DNA of 64,000 nt from Rhizobium sp. 11515TR (GCF_002277895.1 NZ_CP022998.1:3267501-3331500), one strand, 5' to 3'. Counted from the stretch's first letter, positions 53,868 to 63,973 are shown. Translations and numbers: made by a program. The notes: a model not told the origin generated them from the letters alone.

Positions 53868-54863
53868 TCATACCGCCTCAGCAAGTTCGGGCGGATCGTA
53901 GCAGCAGGCATCCTTTGACACACCTGTAGTGCAGCCGCTTGCCGCTAGCGCATCCTGCACCACTCCCACCGTAAGGCGGCGCAGCCATACCGAGCGGCTA
54001 TCGGCCTGATCGACACGCCGATAGAGTATCGTCACCGGGTCGGCCGGCAATTCGAATGGCGGCTTCGAAATCGTCAGATTGTGCAGCTGCGCCATGCAGC
54101 GGGCAATGGATTCCGGAACGGTGGCGATCGCCGGGATCGCTTGCAACGTCGTCGGCAGGGCCGAAAAGCGCGGCGCAGTCGCCACGATCTGACGGCTATG
54201 ACCGAGCCGCGCCAAGGCAGCATCCACATTCGTCGATATGGTGCCTTCAATGGATACGATCACATGTGGCGCGCTGGTGAAATGCTTCAGGCTGAGCGGC
54301 GCGGCACATTTCAGATGGCGGCTGTCGTAAACGCAGAGCGAGGCCTGCTCGAACAGCGGCGCGCGAACATGCCAGGAAGCCGGCTCGTCATGCACGGAGA
54401 TGCTGAAATCGTAAGCTCCCTCGTCGAGCAAACGCGCGGCATCCCGCCGGTCGAACGCCACGCTCACCAGCCGGGCATGTGGTGCCTGCTGGCGCAACCT
54501 TGCCACCAGCGGGCCGAAGAAGGACGATTCGAGATTATCGCACATGCCGACGCGGAACTCGCCATGCCAGTTCGCGGGATCGAAGGCTGCCGGTGGACGA
54601 ATGGCACGCTCGATACCGGAAAGCGCATCTTCGATCGCCGGCGCGATAGACAGCGCCCGCGGTGTGGGCTGCAAGCCGCGCCCGACACGGACGAACAATT
54701 CATCATCCAGCGTCTCGCGCAGCCGGCGAAGGGCCGCGGAAAGACCAGGCTGACCGAGCAACAAGCGTTCCGCCGCGCGGCTCACATTCCGCTCCTGCAT
54801 CAGCACGGAGAAAGCGAGCAGCAGATTGAGATCGATTTTTCGAAGCGTCGCATCATTCATCAT
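53868..54863 (-). CDS. LysR-family transcriptional regulator
   Basis: A 331-residue LysR protein of the NodD/NahR-like subgroup: LRKIDLNLLLAFSVLMQERNVSRAAE, LGQPGLSAALRRLRETLDDELFVR, then the effector domain (GEFRVGMCDNLESSFFGPLVARLR). It is divergent from the MFS gene at 54984 (120-bp gap), the typical arrangement for a regulator of an efflux pump. Inducer unknown. Confidence 0.9.
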   Translation of the reverse strand: MMNDATLRKIDLNLLLAFSVLMQERNVSRAAERLLLGQPGLSAALRRLRETLDDELFVRVGRGLQPTPRALSIAPAIEDALSGIERAIRPPAAFDPANWHGEFRVGMCDNLESSFFGPLVARLRQQAPHARLVSVAFDRRDAARLLDEGAYDFSISVHDEPASWHVRAPLFEQASLCVYDSRHLKCAAPLSLKHFTSAPHVIVSIEGTISTNVDAALARLGHSRQIVATAPRFSALPTTLQAIPAIATVPESIARCMAQLHNLTISKPPFELPADPVTILYRRVDQADSRSVWLRRLTVGVVQDALAASGCTTGVSKDACCYDPPELAEAV

Positions 54864-54983
54864 CGCCAGTAATACCTGACATGGTTACTATCAATTTGCA
54901 ATAGGGTTTGAAGATGTACATTTTCTCGTTCCCTGCCGCTTTCACCCTCCCAAGAACCGGCAGCCTAGAAAGGAACGATCCCG

Positions 54984-56384
54984 ATGACTTCTTCCCAAAC
55001 CCGAAGCGGGGCGGGATTGGCGTTGCTGCTGCTATGCGCCGCCAATTTCCTCGACGCCATGGACGTCTCCACCATTGGGGTGGCCCTGCCCGCAATCCAG
55101 AAAGAGCTCGGCATGCAGGCGACCTCGCTGCAATGGGCCGTCAGCGCCTATGTGCTCGGATACGGCGGCTTTCTGCTGCTTGGCGGCCGCGTTGCCGATC
55201 TCTTCGGCCACCGCCGCGTCTTCCTCTGGTCGCTCGGCATCTTTGCCGCCGCCAGCATTGCCGGCGGCTTCGTCGATAGCGCTCCGACCCTGATCGCCGC
55301 CCGTCTGGTCAAGGGCATTGCCGCCGCCTTCACCGCGCCGGCAGCGCTTGCTCTCCTTCTCTCCGTCTTCGGAGAAGGCAATGCCCGGGCGAAGGCGCTC
55401 GGCGTCTTCTCATCCACCGGTGCTGCCGGTTTCGTTCTCGGCATGGTGCTGGGTGGAGCGGCGACCCTCATAAGCTGGCGCGCGACCCTCGTCATGGGTG
55501 CTCCCATCGCTATCCTGGCGCTGATCGTTGCTCCGCTCGTCCTGCCGGCCGACCACAAGCGCAGCGGCCCGCGCGCCCGTTTCGACTGGGCCGGCGCCCT
55601 GACGATCACCCCCGGCCTGCTGCTCTTCGTCTTCGGCGTCACCAATGCCGCCGCCGATGGCTGGCAGGCCTTCGCGACCTGGGGCGCGCTCCTTGCCGCG
55701 CTGCTCCTGATCCTGTTGTTCCTGGTCGTGGAGTCGCGCCATCGTGATCCGATGGTGCCGCTTGCCATGTTCCGTCGCACCAAGCTCAGCCATGCCAATG
55801 CCGTCGCTGCGCTGTACCAGGGAGCCTATGTCGGCTTCCAGTTCATTGCGACGCTCTACTACCAGACCGTCGTCGGCTGGTCGGCCTTCGCCACCGGCTT
55901 CGCTTTCGCCATCGGCGGGACTTGCGTGATGTTCCTGGCGCCGCGCTTTGCAACGATAGGCCAGAACCGCGGTACGACCCTGCTGATGACCTTCGGCGTG
56001 GGATTGCAGGCCATCAGCTATCTCTTCTGGGTGCTGTCGGCCGGGCATATCGATACGATGGTACTCGTCGCCATTTCGCAGCTCCTGCTCGGCGTCGGCT
56101 ACGCCATGACCTATCCGTCGATCCAGGTTGCAGCCCTCTCGGACGTCGGCGACGATGAATCCGGCCTAGCTTCGGGCATGCTGTTTGCCTCCTTCCAGAT
56201 CGGCGGCGGCATCATCCTGGCGGCGGCATCAGCCGTCTTCAGTGCGGCTCCGAGCTTTGGCTGGAACCCCTATATTGCCGGCATCGGTTTCGTGACGATC
56301 CTCGCTGCCGCCATCACGCTGCTCGCCGCCGTCGGCCCGCGTTCCTCCGCGGCAAGGGCCACGAATTATCAGGCTGCAGAATAG
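54984..56384 (+). CDS. MFS transporter, probable drug/efflux DHA2-like
   Basis: A 466-residue MFS protein. The first helix is LALLLLCAANFLDAMDVSTIGVALPAIQKEL, with the DHA2-type motif D1, and motif A is GGRVADLFGHRRVF. Motif C is GAAGFVLGMVLGGAA. Hydrophobic segments number 12-14. It presumably exports small toxic compounds; the divergent LysR gene is its likely regulator. Confidence 0.9.
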   Translation: MTSSQTRSGAGLALLLLCAANFLDAMDVSTIGVALPAIQKELGMQATSLQWAVSAYVLGYGGFLLLGGRVADLFGHRRVFLWSLGIFAAASIAGGFVDSAPTLIAARLVKGIAAAFTAPAALALLLSVFGEGNARAKALGVFSSTGAAGFVLGMVLGGAATLISWRATLVMGAPIAILALIVAPLVLPADHKRSGPRARFDWAGALTITPGLLLFVFGVTNAAADGWQAFATWGALLAALLLILLFLVVESRHRDPMVPLAMFRRTKLSHANAVAALYQGAYVGFQFIATLYYQTVVGWSAFATGFAFAIGGTCVMFLAPRFATIGQNRGTTLLMTFGVGLQAISYLFWVLSAGHIDTMVLVAISQLLLGVGYAMTYPSIQVAALSDVGDDESGLASGMLFASFQIGGGIILAAASAVFSAAPSFGWNPYIAGIGFVTILAAAITLLAAVGPRSSAARATNYQAAE

Positions 56385-56707
56385 TTCAAAGCAAGATGAC
56401 CCGCCTCTCCGGCGGGTCAATCCTTCCCTGCGTCAGCGGCTTCGGCGGCACGGCGCATCAGGAAATCATGCTCTCTCCGATTTTCAGCAAGTGCGGCCGC
56501 TGGCTTGGCTCATCAAGATCGGCGGCGCCCAGACGATTTGCGATTGGAAATTTGGATCGAACGACCCGATAACCGACCGCTTCGCTTTGTTGACTTCCCA
56601 TCACCATTGCAAGATGGTGAGGCCCAATTGAACCTGCGGGCTTCGAAAGCTGGCATCTTCCAGGGGCGGCTTCGCAATACTCCGCAGACAACACGGAGCG
56701 AGTTTTC
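56385..56707. other. 323-bp gap between MFS and VOC genes
   Basis: Contains the hairpin at 56398-56418 just after the MFS stop. The rest shows only unsupported short frames; no gene or motif recognised. Confidence 0.45.
56398..56418 (+). terminator. Hairpin after the MFS gene
   Basis: Perfect 8-bp arms (56398-56405, 56411-56418) with a 5-base loop, 13 bp past the stop. It is followed by a pyrimidine-rich but not T-only stretch. Confidence 0.55.
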
Positions 56708-57085
56708 ATGTTCGACCATATCTCGATCGGCGTCAAAGATCTGGCGCGGGCACAGGCGTTCTACGATGCTGCATTGGCACCGCTTGGCTATGAACGTCTG
56801 ACCAATTTCGACGGCACAGTCGGATATGGGGCGGAGCGTGCCCAGTTCTGGGTCAGTGAGGTGGAACGTCCCGTTCCCGCCGATCGCGGTTCCGGCCTGC
56901 ATTTCTGTTTCGTGGCGCCAAGCCAGGCAGCCGTCGACGCCTTCCATGCCGCCGGTATCGCCAACGGCGGCGAAGACAACGGTAAGCCAGGTATCCGGCC
57001 TGACTACAGCCAGTTCTATTATGCCGCCTTCATTATCGATCCCGATGGTTACCGGCTGGAAGCCTATTTCAAGACCGGTGAATAA
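56708..57085 (+). CDS. VOC-family (glyoxalase/dioxygenase fold) protein
   Basis: A 125-residue two-module VOC protein: FDHISIGVKDLARAQAFYDAALAPLGYERL, LHFCFVAPSQAAVDAFHAAGI and the end YAAFIIDPDGYRLEAYF. Metal ligands H3/H68-like and the final Glu are in place. Members near this size are often uncharacterised lactoylglutathione-lyase-like enzymes. Confidence 0.88.
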   Translation: MFDHISIGVKDLARAQAFYDAALAPLGYERLTNFDGTVGYGAERAQFWVSEVERPVPADRGSGLHFCFVAPSQAAVDAFHAAGIANGGEDNGKPGIRPDYSQFYYAAFIIDPDGYRLEAYFKTGE

Positions 57086-57176
57086 GTCACCGCGCACAAC
57101 ATAGTAAGGCACGGTCAACCGCCGCAGTCGCTTTACCGGGTTACCGAGCCTCAAGGACGTTCTTAACTGTTTGATC

Positions 57177-57208
57177 TTTCAGGTTACTGTCAGGCTTCTG
57201 TCATAAAA
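57177..57208 (+). promoter_or_regulatory. Candidate Pho box upstream of the PAP2 gene
   Basis: Three repeats spaced exactly 11 bp: TTTCAGG (57177), TGTCAGG (57188), TGTCATA (57199), ending AAAA. The last two form CTGTCA-N5-CTGTCATAAAA, close to the PhoB consensus. They lie about 90 bp before the ATG at 57294. Confidence 0.6.
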
Positions 57209-57293
57209 GACGCCCGATAGTGGCCTTTGGGCGTTTGCACAACGCGGACGGGCACTTGTTTTGAACCTGTTCGGACAGTGGCCAGCGTCTACG

Positions 57294-58061
57294 ATGTACG
57301 ACAACTCCATTGCTTACACAAAACGGACCGCTCCCATCAGCAGATCCTTTTTTGTGTTTCTCGCGCTCTTCGTCCTCTGGTGGGTGCTGCTGTTCGTCTT
57401 CTATCGATTTCCCGATATTGATCTCGTCGTCGCGAAGAGTGTCTTCGCTGCTACACCCTGCGCATCCGCCGTCATTCCGGGTGAAGTCTGCGGCGCCTTT
57501 GCCCTGGCCAAGAACCCTGTCTTCGAGATCGTGCGAGGTGTGACGCTCGCCCTGCCCTATGTCGCCGTCGTTGTCCTGATTGCCAACCTGATTTCCTCCT
57601 GGCGCAAATTCGGCGCAGGCTGGCGGACGCTGAAAACGGATCGGTACATCGCTGCATTGATATCGCTTGTCATCGGCTGCGGCCTCATCGTCAACACGCT
57701 GCTCAAGAGCTACAGCGGCAGGCCGAGACCGCGCAGCACGGATCTCTTCGGCGGCTCGCTGGATTTCGTCCAGGCAGGCTCGTTTGCCGGCCGGTGTCTC
57801 GGAAACTGTTCTTTCGTCTCCGGTGAGGCGTCGTCTGGCGGCTGGTTGCTTTGCCTCATCTTGTTGCTGCCGCCGCGCCTGCGTTTTCCGCTCGGCATTC
57901 CCCTTGCTGCCGTCTCGATCATGATGCCGATCATGCGCGTGATGACCGGAGCACACTATCTGTCCGACGCGGTCCTGGGTTGGCTCTTGTCCTTGGTGGT
58001 TTTTGCCGCAGCCATCGCTGTGCTAGATCTCCTGCGGTCGGGAACGACAGCCCGGCCCTGA
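57294..58061 (+). CDS. PAP2-family phosphatase, possibly LpxE-like
   Basis: A 255-residue inner-membrane phosphatase with about six helices. PAP2 motifs are KSYSGRPRPR (motif 1), CSFVSGEASS (motif 2, with Glu where many enzymes have His in PSGH), and RVMTGAHYLSDAVLG (motif 3). The SGE form occurs, as I recall, in lipid A 1-phosphatase-like proteins of rhizobia. Neighbours (receiver protein, phosphoethanolamine transferase) support a lipid A role. The start is ATG 57294; a TTG at 57261 is in frame. Pho-box-like repeats lie upstream. Confidence 0.82.
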   Translation: MYDNSIAYTKRTAPISRSFFVFLALFVLWWVLLFVFYRFPDIDLVVAKSVFAATPCASAVIPGEVCGAFALAKNPVFEIVRGVTLALPYVAVVVLIANLISSWRKFGAGWRTLKTDRYIAALISLVIGCGLIVNTLLKSYSGRPRPRSTDLFGGSLDFVQAGSFAGRCLGNCSFVSGEASSGGWLLCLILLLPPRLRFPLGIPLAAVSIMMPIMRVMTGAHYLSDAVLGWLLSLVVFAAAIAVLDLLRSGTTARP

Positions 58062-58072
58062 AAGCCGTCGCC

Positions 58073-58459
58073 TCAGCCAGCGTTGCGCATGCGGATCAAG
58101 CGGCGGCGTCTTGCCGCCTTGCGCACGCGAACCGCCATCTCGCTTAGCGCAAAGGGCTTCACGAGATAGTCGACGGCACCGATATCCATGGCCGCCATCT
58201 GGTCCGACAGCTGATCATAGGCCGACATGATAATGACTGGGGTCGTTTCGCCGCGCGCTTCCATGAGCTTGAGCAGATCGAGGCCGCTGCCATCGGGTAA
58301 GCGAAGATCAAGCAGCATCACGTCGTGGGCTTCGGCCGCGACAGCGCCCCTGGCAGATTCCAAATCCATGGACCAGTCGACTGACCAGCCCTCCGCATGC
58401 AGATGATCCTGTACGGCATTGCCTATGAGTACATTGTCTTCGACCAATAGAAGCCGCAC
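58073..58459 (-). CDS. Receiver-only response regulator
   Basis: A 128-residue CheY-like protein: VRLLLVEDNVLIG, phosphoacceptor Asp in DVMLLDLRLPDGSGLDLL, conserved IIMSAY (Ser at the switch position) and Lys in DYLVKPF. It then ends at ALSEMAVRVRKAARRRRLIRMRNAG, where OmpR-type regulators go on to a DNA-binding domain. It starts at GTG 58459, with GGGGA seven bases upstream. It is convergent with PAP2 (11-bp gap) and divergent from the phosphoethanolamine transferase. No kinase is adjacent. Confidence 0.85.
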   Translation of the reverse strand: MRLLLVEDNVLIGNAVQDHLHAEGWSVDWSMDLESARGAVAAEAHDVMLLDLRLPDGSGLDLLKLMEARGETTPVIIMSAYDQLSDQMAAMDIGAVDYLVKPFALSEMAVRVRKAARRRRLIRMRNAG

Positions 58460-58590
58460 GATTGCATCCCCAGTTGCAATCAAGCAGCTATGATGCCTAT
58501 TTCTGACGGCGACCTGAACTCCGATATGAAGCCGGCAAAAAAGACGACAATCGGAATCAGGCCCGAAATAGCCCTGCACAAAAGCTTGTC

Positions 58591-58608
58591 GTTCAGGTAA
58601 ATGTCAGG
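58591..58608 (+). promoter_or_regulatory. Possible weak Pho box before the phosphoethanolamine transferase gene
   Basis: GTTCAGG (58591) and TGTCAGG (58602) are spaced 11 bp, similar to the stronger repeats at 57177, and lie about 80 bp before the ATG. Confidence 0.35.
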
Positions 58609-58689
58609 ATTGGTAACCATGGTCGTCGGCTTCAACAGCCCAAGCGCCATCCTGCAGTGATGGGTTTACAGGCGCCCAGCCGATAACCC

Positions 58690-60369
58690 ATGCCTCGGAG
58701 ACAACCATTGACCAGCGAAAACGCATCATCTGGCCGACAGATATTCAGGCCAGCAATCGGCAGTGTCACACTGTGCCTTATAGCCACGCTTTATGTACTT
58801 CTTGTGACAAACAAGATGTTCTGGACGAAGTCCTATGGCTACTTTATCGCCGACCGGGCCGCTTTTGCCGCCTTCGTCATCGGTATTTCCGCAGCCATCA
58901 TGGCGCTCTTCACGCTCTTCTCCGCCAAATACGTCACGAAGCCGGTCCTGATCTTCTTCATTTTGGTGGCATCGGTATCGTCCTGGTTCAACGACCAGTT
59001 CGGCGTCATTATCGACAAGGAGATGATCCGCAATGCGGCTGTTTCGACAGGCGCGGAAAGCGGCCATCTGATCACGACGCGCTTCATCACCTATGTTTTG
59101 CTGACGGGCGTCTTGCCGTCGCTTGTCGTCGCATGGATCCGGATCGTCCACCGCCCGATCTTCAAGAAACTTGCCTACAATACCGCCGTCATCCTCGCCT
59201 GCTCGGCGATCTTCGTCATCGCCGGGACGACCTTCTATAAGACTTATGCGGGCGTCGGCCGCGCTCATCGCGACCTGATGGATACCCTCAATCCGGTGAT
59301 GCCGATCACAAGCGCGGTGCGTTACGTCATAGATACGCAAAGAAACGCAAACGTCGTCGCACAGCCATTGGGCACGGACGCCCATCGGGTCGGCGTCGTC
59401 GACAAGGGCAGGCCGCGCGTCACGATCATTGTCGCCGGAGAGACGGCCCGCGCACAGAATTTTTCGCTGGGCGGCTATGCCAAGATGACCAATCCGGAGC
59501 TGGCAAAACGCAACGTCGTCTATTTCCCGAATACAAGCAGCTGCGGAACGGCAACGGCGACCTCCATACCCTGCCTGTTCTCTGTCTATACGCGCGGGCA
59601 GTATACCCACCGCAAAGGACTTGAGACGGAGAACCTGCTCGACGTCCTGACCCATGCCAAGGTGGATGTGACCTGGCTGGATAATGACACCGGCAGCTAC
59701 AACGTCACCGATCGCGTCTCCTATACCTACCTGCCGCCCTCTGCCGATCCGCGTTTCTGCAAGGACGGCGAATGCAGGGACGAAATCCTCGTCGATAAGA
59801 TCGACGGCTGGCTGGATAAGGTGAAGGGCGACAGCGTGCTGGTGCTGCACCAGCTCGGCAGTCACGGTCCGGCCTACTATCAGCGCTACCCTGAAGAATT
59901 CCGCCAGTTCCAGCCGGATTGCCGCTCCAATGACTTCAGCTCCTGTTCCCAGGAGGAAATCACCAATGCCTATGACAACACGATCCTCTACACGGATCAC
60001 ATCGTCGCCATGGTGATCGACAAGCTGAAGCAGCGTTCGAACTCGGTGTCCGGCTCCGTGCTCTATTTCTCCGATCACGGCGAGTCGCTCGGCGAAAACG
60101 GCATCTATCTGCACGGCACGCCCTATATCATCGCACCCTCACAGCAGACGCATGTGCCGATGCTGGTATGGATGGCTGACGATCTTGCCAAGGCCGCCGG
60201 CTTCGACATGGCCTGTCTTGCCAAGCAGGCCGCCGAGGGCACCTACTCTCACGACAACATCTTCCACAGCGTTCTTGGCATGATGGACGTCTCGACGAAG
60301 GTCTATGATCCGAAGCTGGATGTTTTCGCGGCCTGCCGCACGCCGTCGAACAAGCTGGCGCTGAACTGA
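58690..60369 (+). CDS. eptA: Phosphoethanolamine-lipid A transferase (EptA family)
   Basis: A 559-residue inner-membrane enzyme: about five N-terminal helices, then a periplasmic sulfatase-like domain. The metal/catalytic residues are E in IIVAGETAR, the nucleophile T287 in SSCGTATATSIPCLFS, HQLGSHGP, and D/H in YFSDHGESLGENG. Cysteine pairs match the disulfides of this family. It transfers phosphoethanolamine to lipid A or related glycans. A TTG at 58708 with GGAG upstream may be the true start. Placement beside a PAP2 phosphatase suggests coordinated lipid A remodelling. Confidence 0.92.
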   Translation: MPRRQPLTSENASSGRQIFRPAIGSVTLCLIATLYVLLVTNKMFWTKSYGYFIADRAAFAAFVIGISAAIMALFTLFSAKYVTKPVLIFFILVASVSSWFNDQFGVIIDKEMIRNAAVSTGAESGHLITTRFITYVLLTGVLPSLVVAWIRIVHRPIFKKLAYNTAVILACSAIFVIAGTTFYKTYAGVGRAHRDLMDTLNPVMPITSAVRYVIDTQRNANVVAQPLGTDAHRVGVVDKGRPRVTIIVAGETARAQNFSLGGYAKMTNPELAKRNVVYFPNTSSCGTATATSIPCLFSVYTRGQYTHRKGLETENLLDVLTHAKVDVTWLDNDTGSYNVTDRVSYTYLPPSADPRFCKDGECRDEILVDKIDGWLDKVKGDSVLVLHQLGSHGPAYYQRYPEEFRQFQPDCRSNDFSSCSQEEITNAYDNTILYTDHIVAMVIDKLKQRSNSVSGSVLYFSDHGESLGENGIYLHGTPYIIAPSQQTHVPMLVWMADDLAKAAGFDMACLAKQAAEGTYSHDNIFHSVLGMMDVSTKVYDPKLDVFAACRTPSNKLALN

Positions 60370-60426
60370 TGGACTGGTCAATGTCCGGCAGCCCTTTTTG
60401 ACGGGCCGCCGGACCATCGGGATCGT

Positions 60427-60804
60427 TTAAAGACGCTTGGGCGTGCGGATCGTCCGCTCGTTTTCGACATTGCCAGTATTGAGCGTCGTATTGCGCTCGA
60501 ACAGCACGACTTCGCAGGTCGGCTCGGCGACCGGACAATGCTCCACCCCATGCGGAACGATGATGTATTCGCCAGGGCCAAGGACAATATCGCCGCCGTT
60601 TTCCTCGCGCAGCTTCATGCGCAGCGTTCCCTTGACGACCAGGAAGAGCTCGTCCTCCTCTTCATGATGGTGCCAATGGAAGGCACCCTCCAGCTTCGTG
60701 AGCTTGACCTGGAAATCGTTGATATCGCCGCCGATGTGCGGACTCCAAGTTTCATCGAAGGCTGCAAAGGCTTTGGTAAGATTAACCTTTTTCAGTGCGA
60801 CCAT
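60427..60804 (-). CDS. Cupin-domain protein
   Basis: A 125-residue cupin: motif 1 FHWHHHEEEDELFLVVKGTLRM (HxHxxxxE-like) and motif 2 GEYIIVPHGVEHCP. The N-terminus VALKKVNLTKAFAAFDETWSPHIGGDIND is typical of small cupins annotated as mannose-6-phosphate isomerase-like. Substrate unknown. It converges on the EptA gene. Confidence 0.86.
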   Translation of the reverse strand: MVALKKVNLTKAFAAFDETWSPHIGGDINDFQVKLTKLEGAFHWHHHEEEDELFLVVKGTLRMKLREENGGDIVLGPGEYIIVPHGVEHCPVAEPTCEVVLFERNTTLNTGNVENERTIRTPKRL

Positions 60805-61018
60805 ATGTTTCCTCCTTCATCCAACTGCGCTCAGGTTCAAGCTAATATTGGCGCGAGTGCTACCGATCGCAACGCCGGCACTGACGAATATCGCCGGTTG
60901 CCATCGGCATATCGAATCCTTCGAAGATTTCAGCCGAAACTTTCCGGGTAGTGGATGGTCGGAAGCGGCACTACATGCTGTCTCAACATTATCATTTCGA
61001 CACATGACAGGAAAAATC

Positions 61019-62056
<1,038 letters not shown>

Positions 62057-62094
62057 TCGCAGCAAGCTCTCTGCGCTTGCCTTTCAACGCGATC

Positions 62095-62136
62095 AAAAAA
62101 GGCGCTTTGCGACACAGCAAAGCGCCTTTTGTTTTG
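62095..62136 (+). terminator. Rho-independent terminator
   Basis: Perfect 12-bp arms (62099-62110 and 62117-62128), 6-base loop, then TTTTGTTTT. It ends the LLM oxidoreductase gene. Confidence 0.9.
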
Positions 62137-62154
62137 TGCTGTCATTCTTTTGCA

Positions 62155-62190
62155 GTAAATGCTACAGATAATGCAATTAGTAGCATTCAC
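62155..62190. promoter_or_regulatory. Inverted repeat, candidate RpiR autoregulatory operator
   Basis: GTAAATGCTAC (62155-62165) and GTAGCATTCAC (62180-62190) are inverted copies with 10 of 11 positions matching and a 14-base spacer, ending 15 bp before the RpiR ATG. Confidence 0.6.
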
Positions 62191-62205
62191 TACAAAAGAT
62201 ATCCG

Positions 62206-63105
62206 ATGGCAGAAGCGACGCAGAAACCTCGCATTTTCGAAGACCGCGTTCTCGATGTGATCGAGACCCTCGCACCCGCAGAGCAACGTATCGCGCGTTT
62301 CTTCGTCGATCAAAAGCAGGCCGCACTGTTGAATTCGGCTGCCCAGATCGCGCAGCTCGCCGGCACCAGCGACGCGACGGTCGTCCGCACCGCCCGCGCC
62401 CTCGGCTTCGAAAGCCTGTCGATGTTACGGGCCGCCCTGCTTGAGGAGCTGACGGGAACGCCGTCACCCGGAATGCGGATGCAACGCACGCTGGCTGAAA
62501 CGGGCAGCCAAGCCGGCGATGCGCTTCACCATGTCATCGGTATGCACGAGCAGGCTTTAGATGTTCTGCGACGCGAGGAATTTGCCGCAAGCTTCGAACG
62601 CTGCGTCGATATTCTTGCCAAGGCAGCCCGACGTCATGTCTTCGGCATCGGCCCCTCGGGCGCCATGGCGGATTATGCCAGCCTGCAGTTCAACCGCATC
62701 GGCTTGCCGACCAACGCGCTCTCGGTCTCCGGTATAGCGCTTGCGGATCGCCTGCTCTGGATCGGCAAGGGGGATGCGGTGCTGGTTATGGCCTATGCGC
62801 CGCTCTATCGCGAAGTCGAAGTGATCCTCGACCATGCGAGCAAACATGGCGTTCCAGTCATCCTCATCAGCGACGATCTCGGCCTGCTCACGGCCGACAA
62901 GGTGGCTGAGGTCCTGCCAGTGCCGCGCGGCAATGCCGGCCATCTCGCCATGCATAGCGGCACAATGGTGCTGATCGAAGCCCTGATCGTCGCGCTCGCC
63001 GCGAAGGGCAAGGATGCCGCCATCGACAGCCTCGATCAGCTCAGCCAGCTGCGCGGCGCCATCGACAAGACATGGAGCAAGCGCGGCACGAGGAAACGCA
63101 AGTGA
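62206..63105 (+). CDS. MurR/RpiR-family transcriptional regulator
   Basis: A 299-residue regulator: N-terminal HTH_6 (VIETLAPAEQRIARFFVDQ, AAQIAQLAGTSDATVVRTARALGF) and C-terminal SIS sugar-phosphate domain (about 125-265: RRHVFGIGPSGAMADYASLQFNRIG, DAVLVMAYAPLYREVEVILDHAS, VILISDDLG). It would respond to a sugar phosphate. Starts at ATG 62206 just after the inverted repeat. Target genes are not evident; the downstream gene encodes a membrane protein. Confidence 0.9.
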   Translation: MAEATQKPRIFEDRVLDVIETLAPAEQRIARFFVDQKQAALLNSAAQIAQLAGTSDATVVRTARALGFESLSMLRAALLEELTGTPSPGMRMQRTLAETGSQAGDALHHVIGMHEQALDVLRREEFAASFERCVDILAKAARRHVFGIGPSGAMADYASLQFNRIGLPTNALSVSGIALADRLLWIGKGDAVLVMAYAPLYREVEVILDHASKHGVPVILISDDLGLLTADKVAEVLPVPRGNAGHLAMHSGTMVLIEALIVALAAKGKDAAIDSLDQLSQLRGAIDKTWSKRGTRKRK

Positions 63106-63226
63106 ATGGCAACCAGACCGCCAAGCCGGAGTGCTTCATGCGTGAGCTCATCTAGCACATGAGGACGAATAATCCGGAAAATACCGCACGAATTCAAAGC
63201 CCTAACCGTCATTCGGGAATCAGTTC

Positions 63227-63973
63227 ATGAACAGCCTCACACCCATTCTCTCCACCGTGACGGCATCCTTCCTCGGCTCCTTTGTCGAAGTCGTCGAGGC
63301 CTTCACCATCGTTCTTGCCGTCGGCGTCACACGAAGCTGGCGCCCGGCACTGACCGGCGCCGCGCTTGCGCTTGCCGTGCTGGCGGCCCTCGTTCTCATC
63401 TTCGGACCGCTGCTGGCGCTGATCCCGATCGAAATCCTGCAATTCGTCGTCGGCGTTCTGCTGATCCTCTTCGGCATGCGCTGGCTGCGCAAAGCCATTC
63501 TCCGCTCGCTCGGCGTCATCGCCCTGCACGACGAGGAAGCGGCCTTCTCGAAGGAGACCGCCGCCCTGCAGGCACAATCAACCGATCACCGTGCCGATTA
63601 TCTCGCCGGCCTTGCCGCCTTCAAGGCCGTGCTGCTTGAAGGTGTCGAAGTGGTCTTCATCGTCATCGCCGTCGGCGGTGCGCATGGCCTGACACTCTAT
63701 GCCGGCCTCGGCGCGCTCGCCGCCTTCGTGCTCGTCATGCTGATCGGGCTGCTGGTGCATCGCCCGCTTGCTACCGTGCCCGAAAATACCCTCAAATTCG
63801 TCGTTGGCCTCATGCTGACAAGCTTTGGCATCTTCTGGACCGGTGAAGGTATCGGCGCGCATTGGCCGGGCGAGGATCTCGCACTGATCGCCATCTTCGC
63901 GATCGTCTCGCTCGCCTCCTATGCCATCATCCGCGCCATGCGCGGCAATCCAACAGCAAAGGCAGCCCAATGA
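63227..63973 (+). CDS. COG4280-type integral membrane protein
   Basis: A 248-residue protein with about six to seven helices. Two internal repeats carry acidic motifs in membrane segments: GSFVEVVEAFTIVLAVGV (near the N-terminus) and LLEGVEVVFIVIAVGG (middle). Such paired ExxE-like motifs recall cation transporters, but the substrate is unknown. Its stop overlaps the next ATG by four bases. Confidence 0.83.
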   Translation: MNSLTPILSTVTASFLGSFVEVVEAFTIVLAVGVTRSWRPALTGAALALAVLAALVLIFGPLLALIPIEILQFVVGVLLILFGMRWLRKAILRSLGVIALHDEEAAFSKETAALQAQSTDHRADYLAGLAAFKAVLLEGVEVVFIVIAVGGAHGLTLYAGLGALAAFVLVMLIGLLVHRPLATVPENTLKFVVGLMLTSFGIFWTGEGIGAHWPGEDLALIAIFAIVSLASYAIIRAMRGNPTAKAAQ

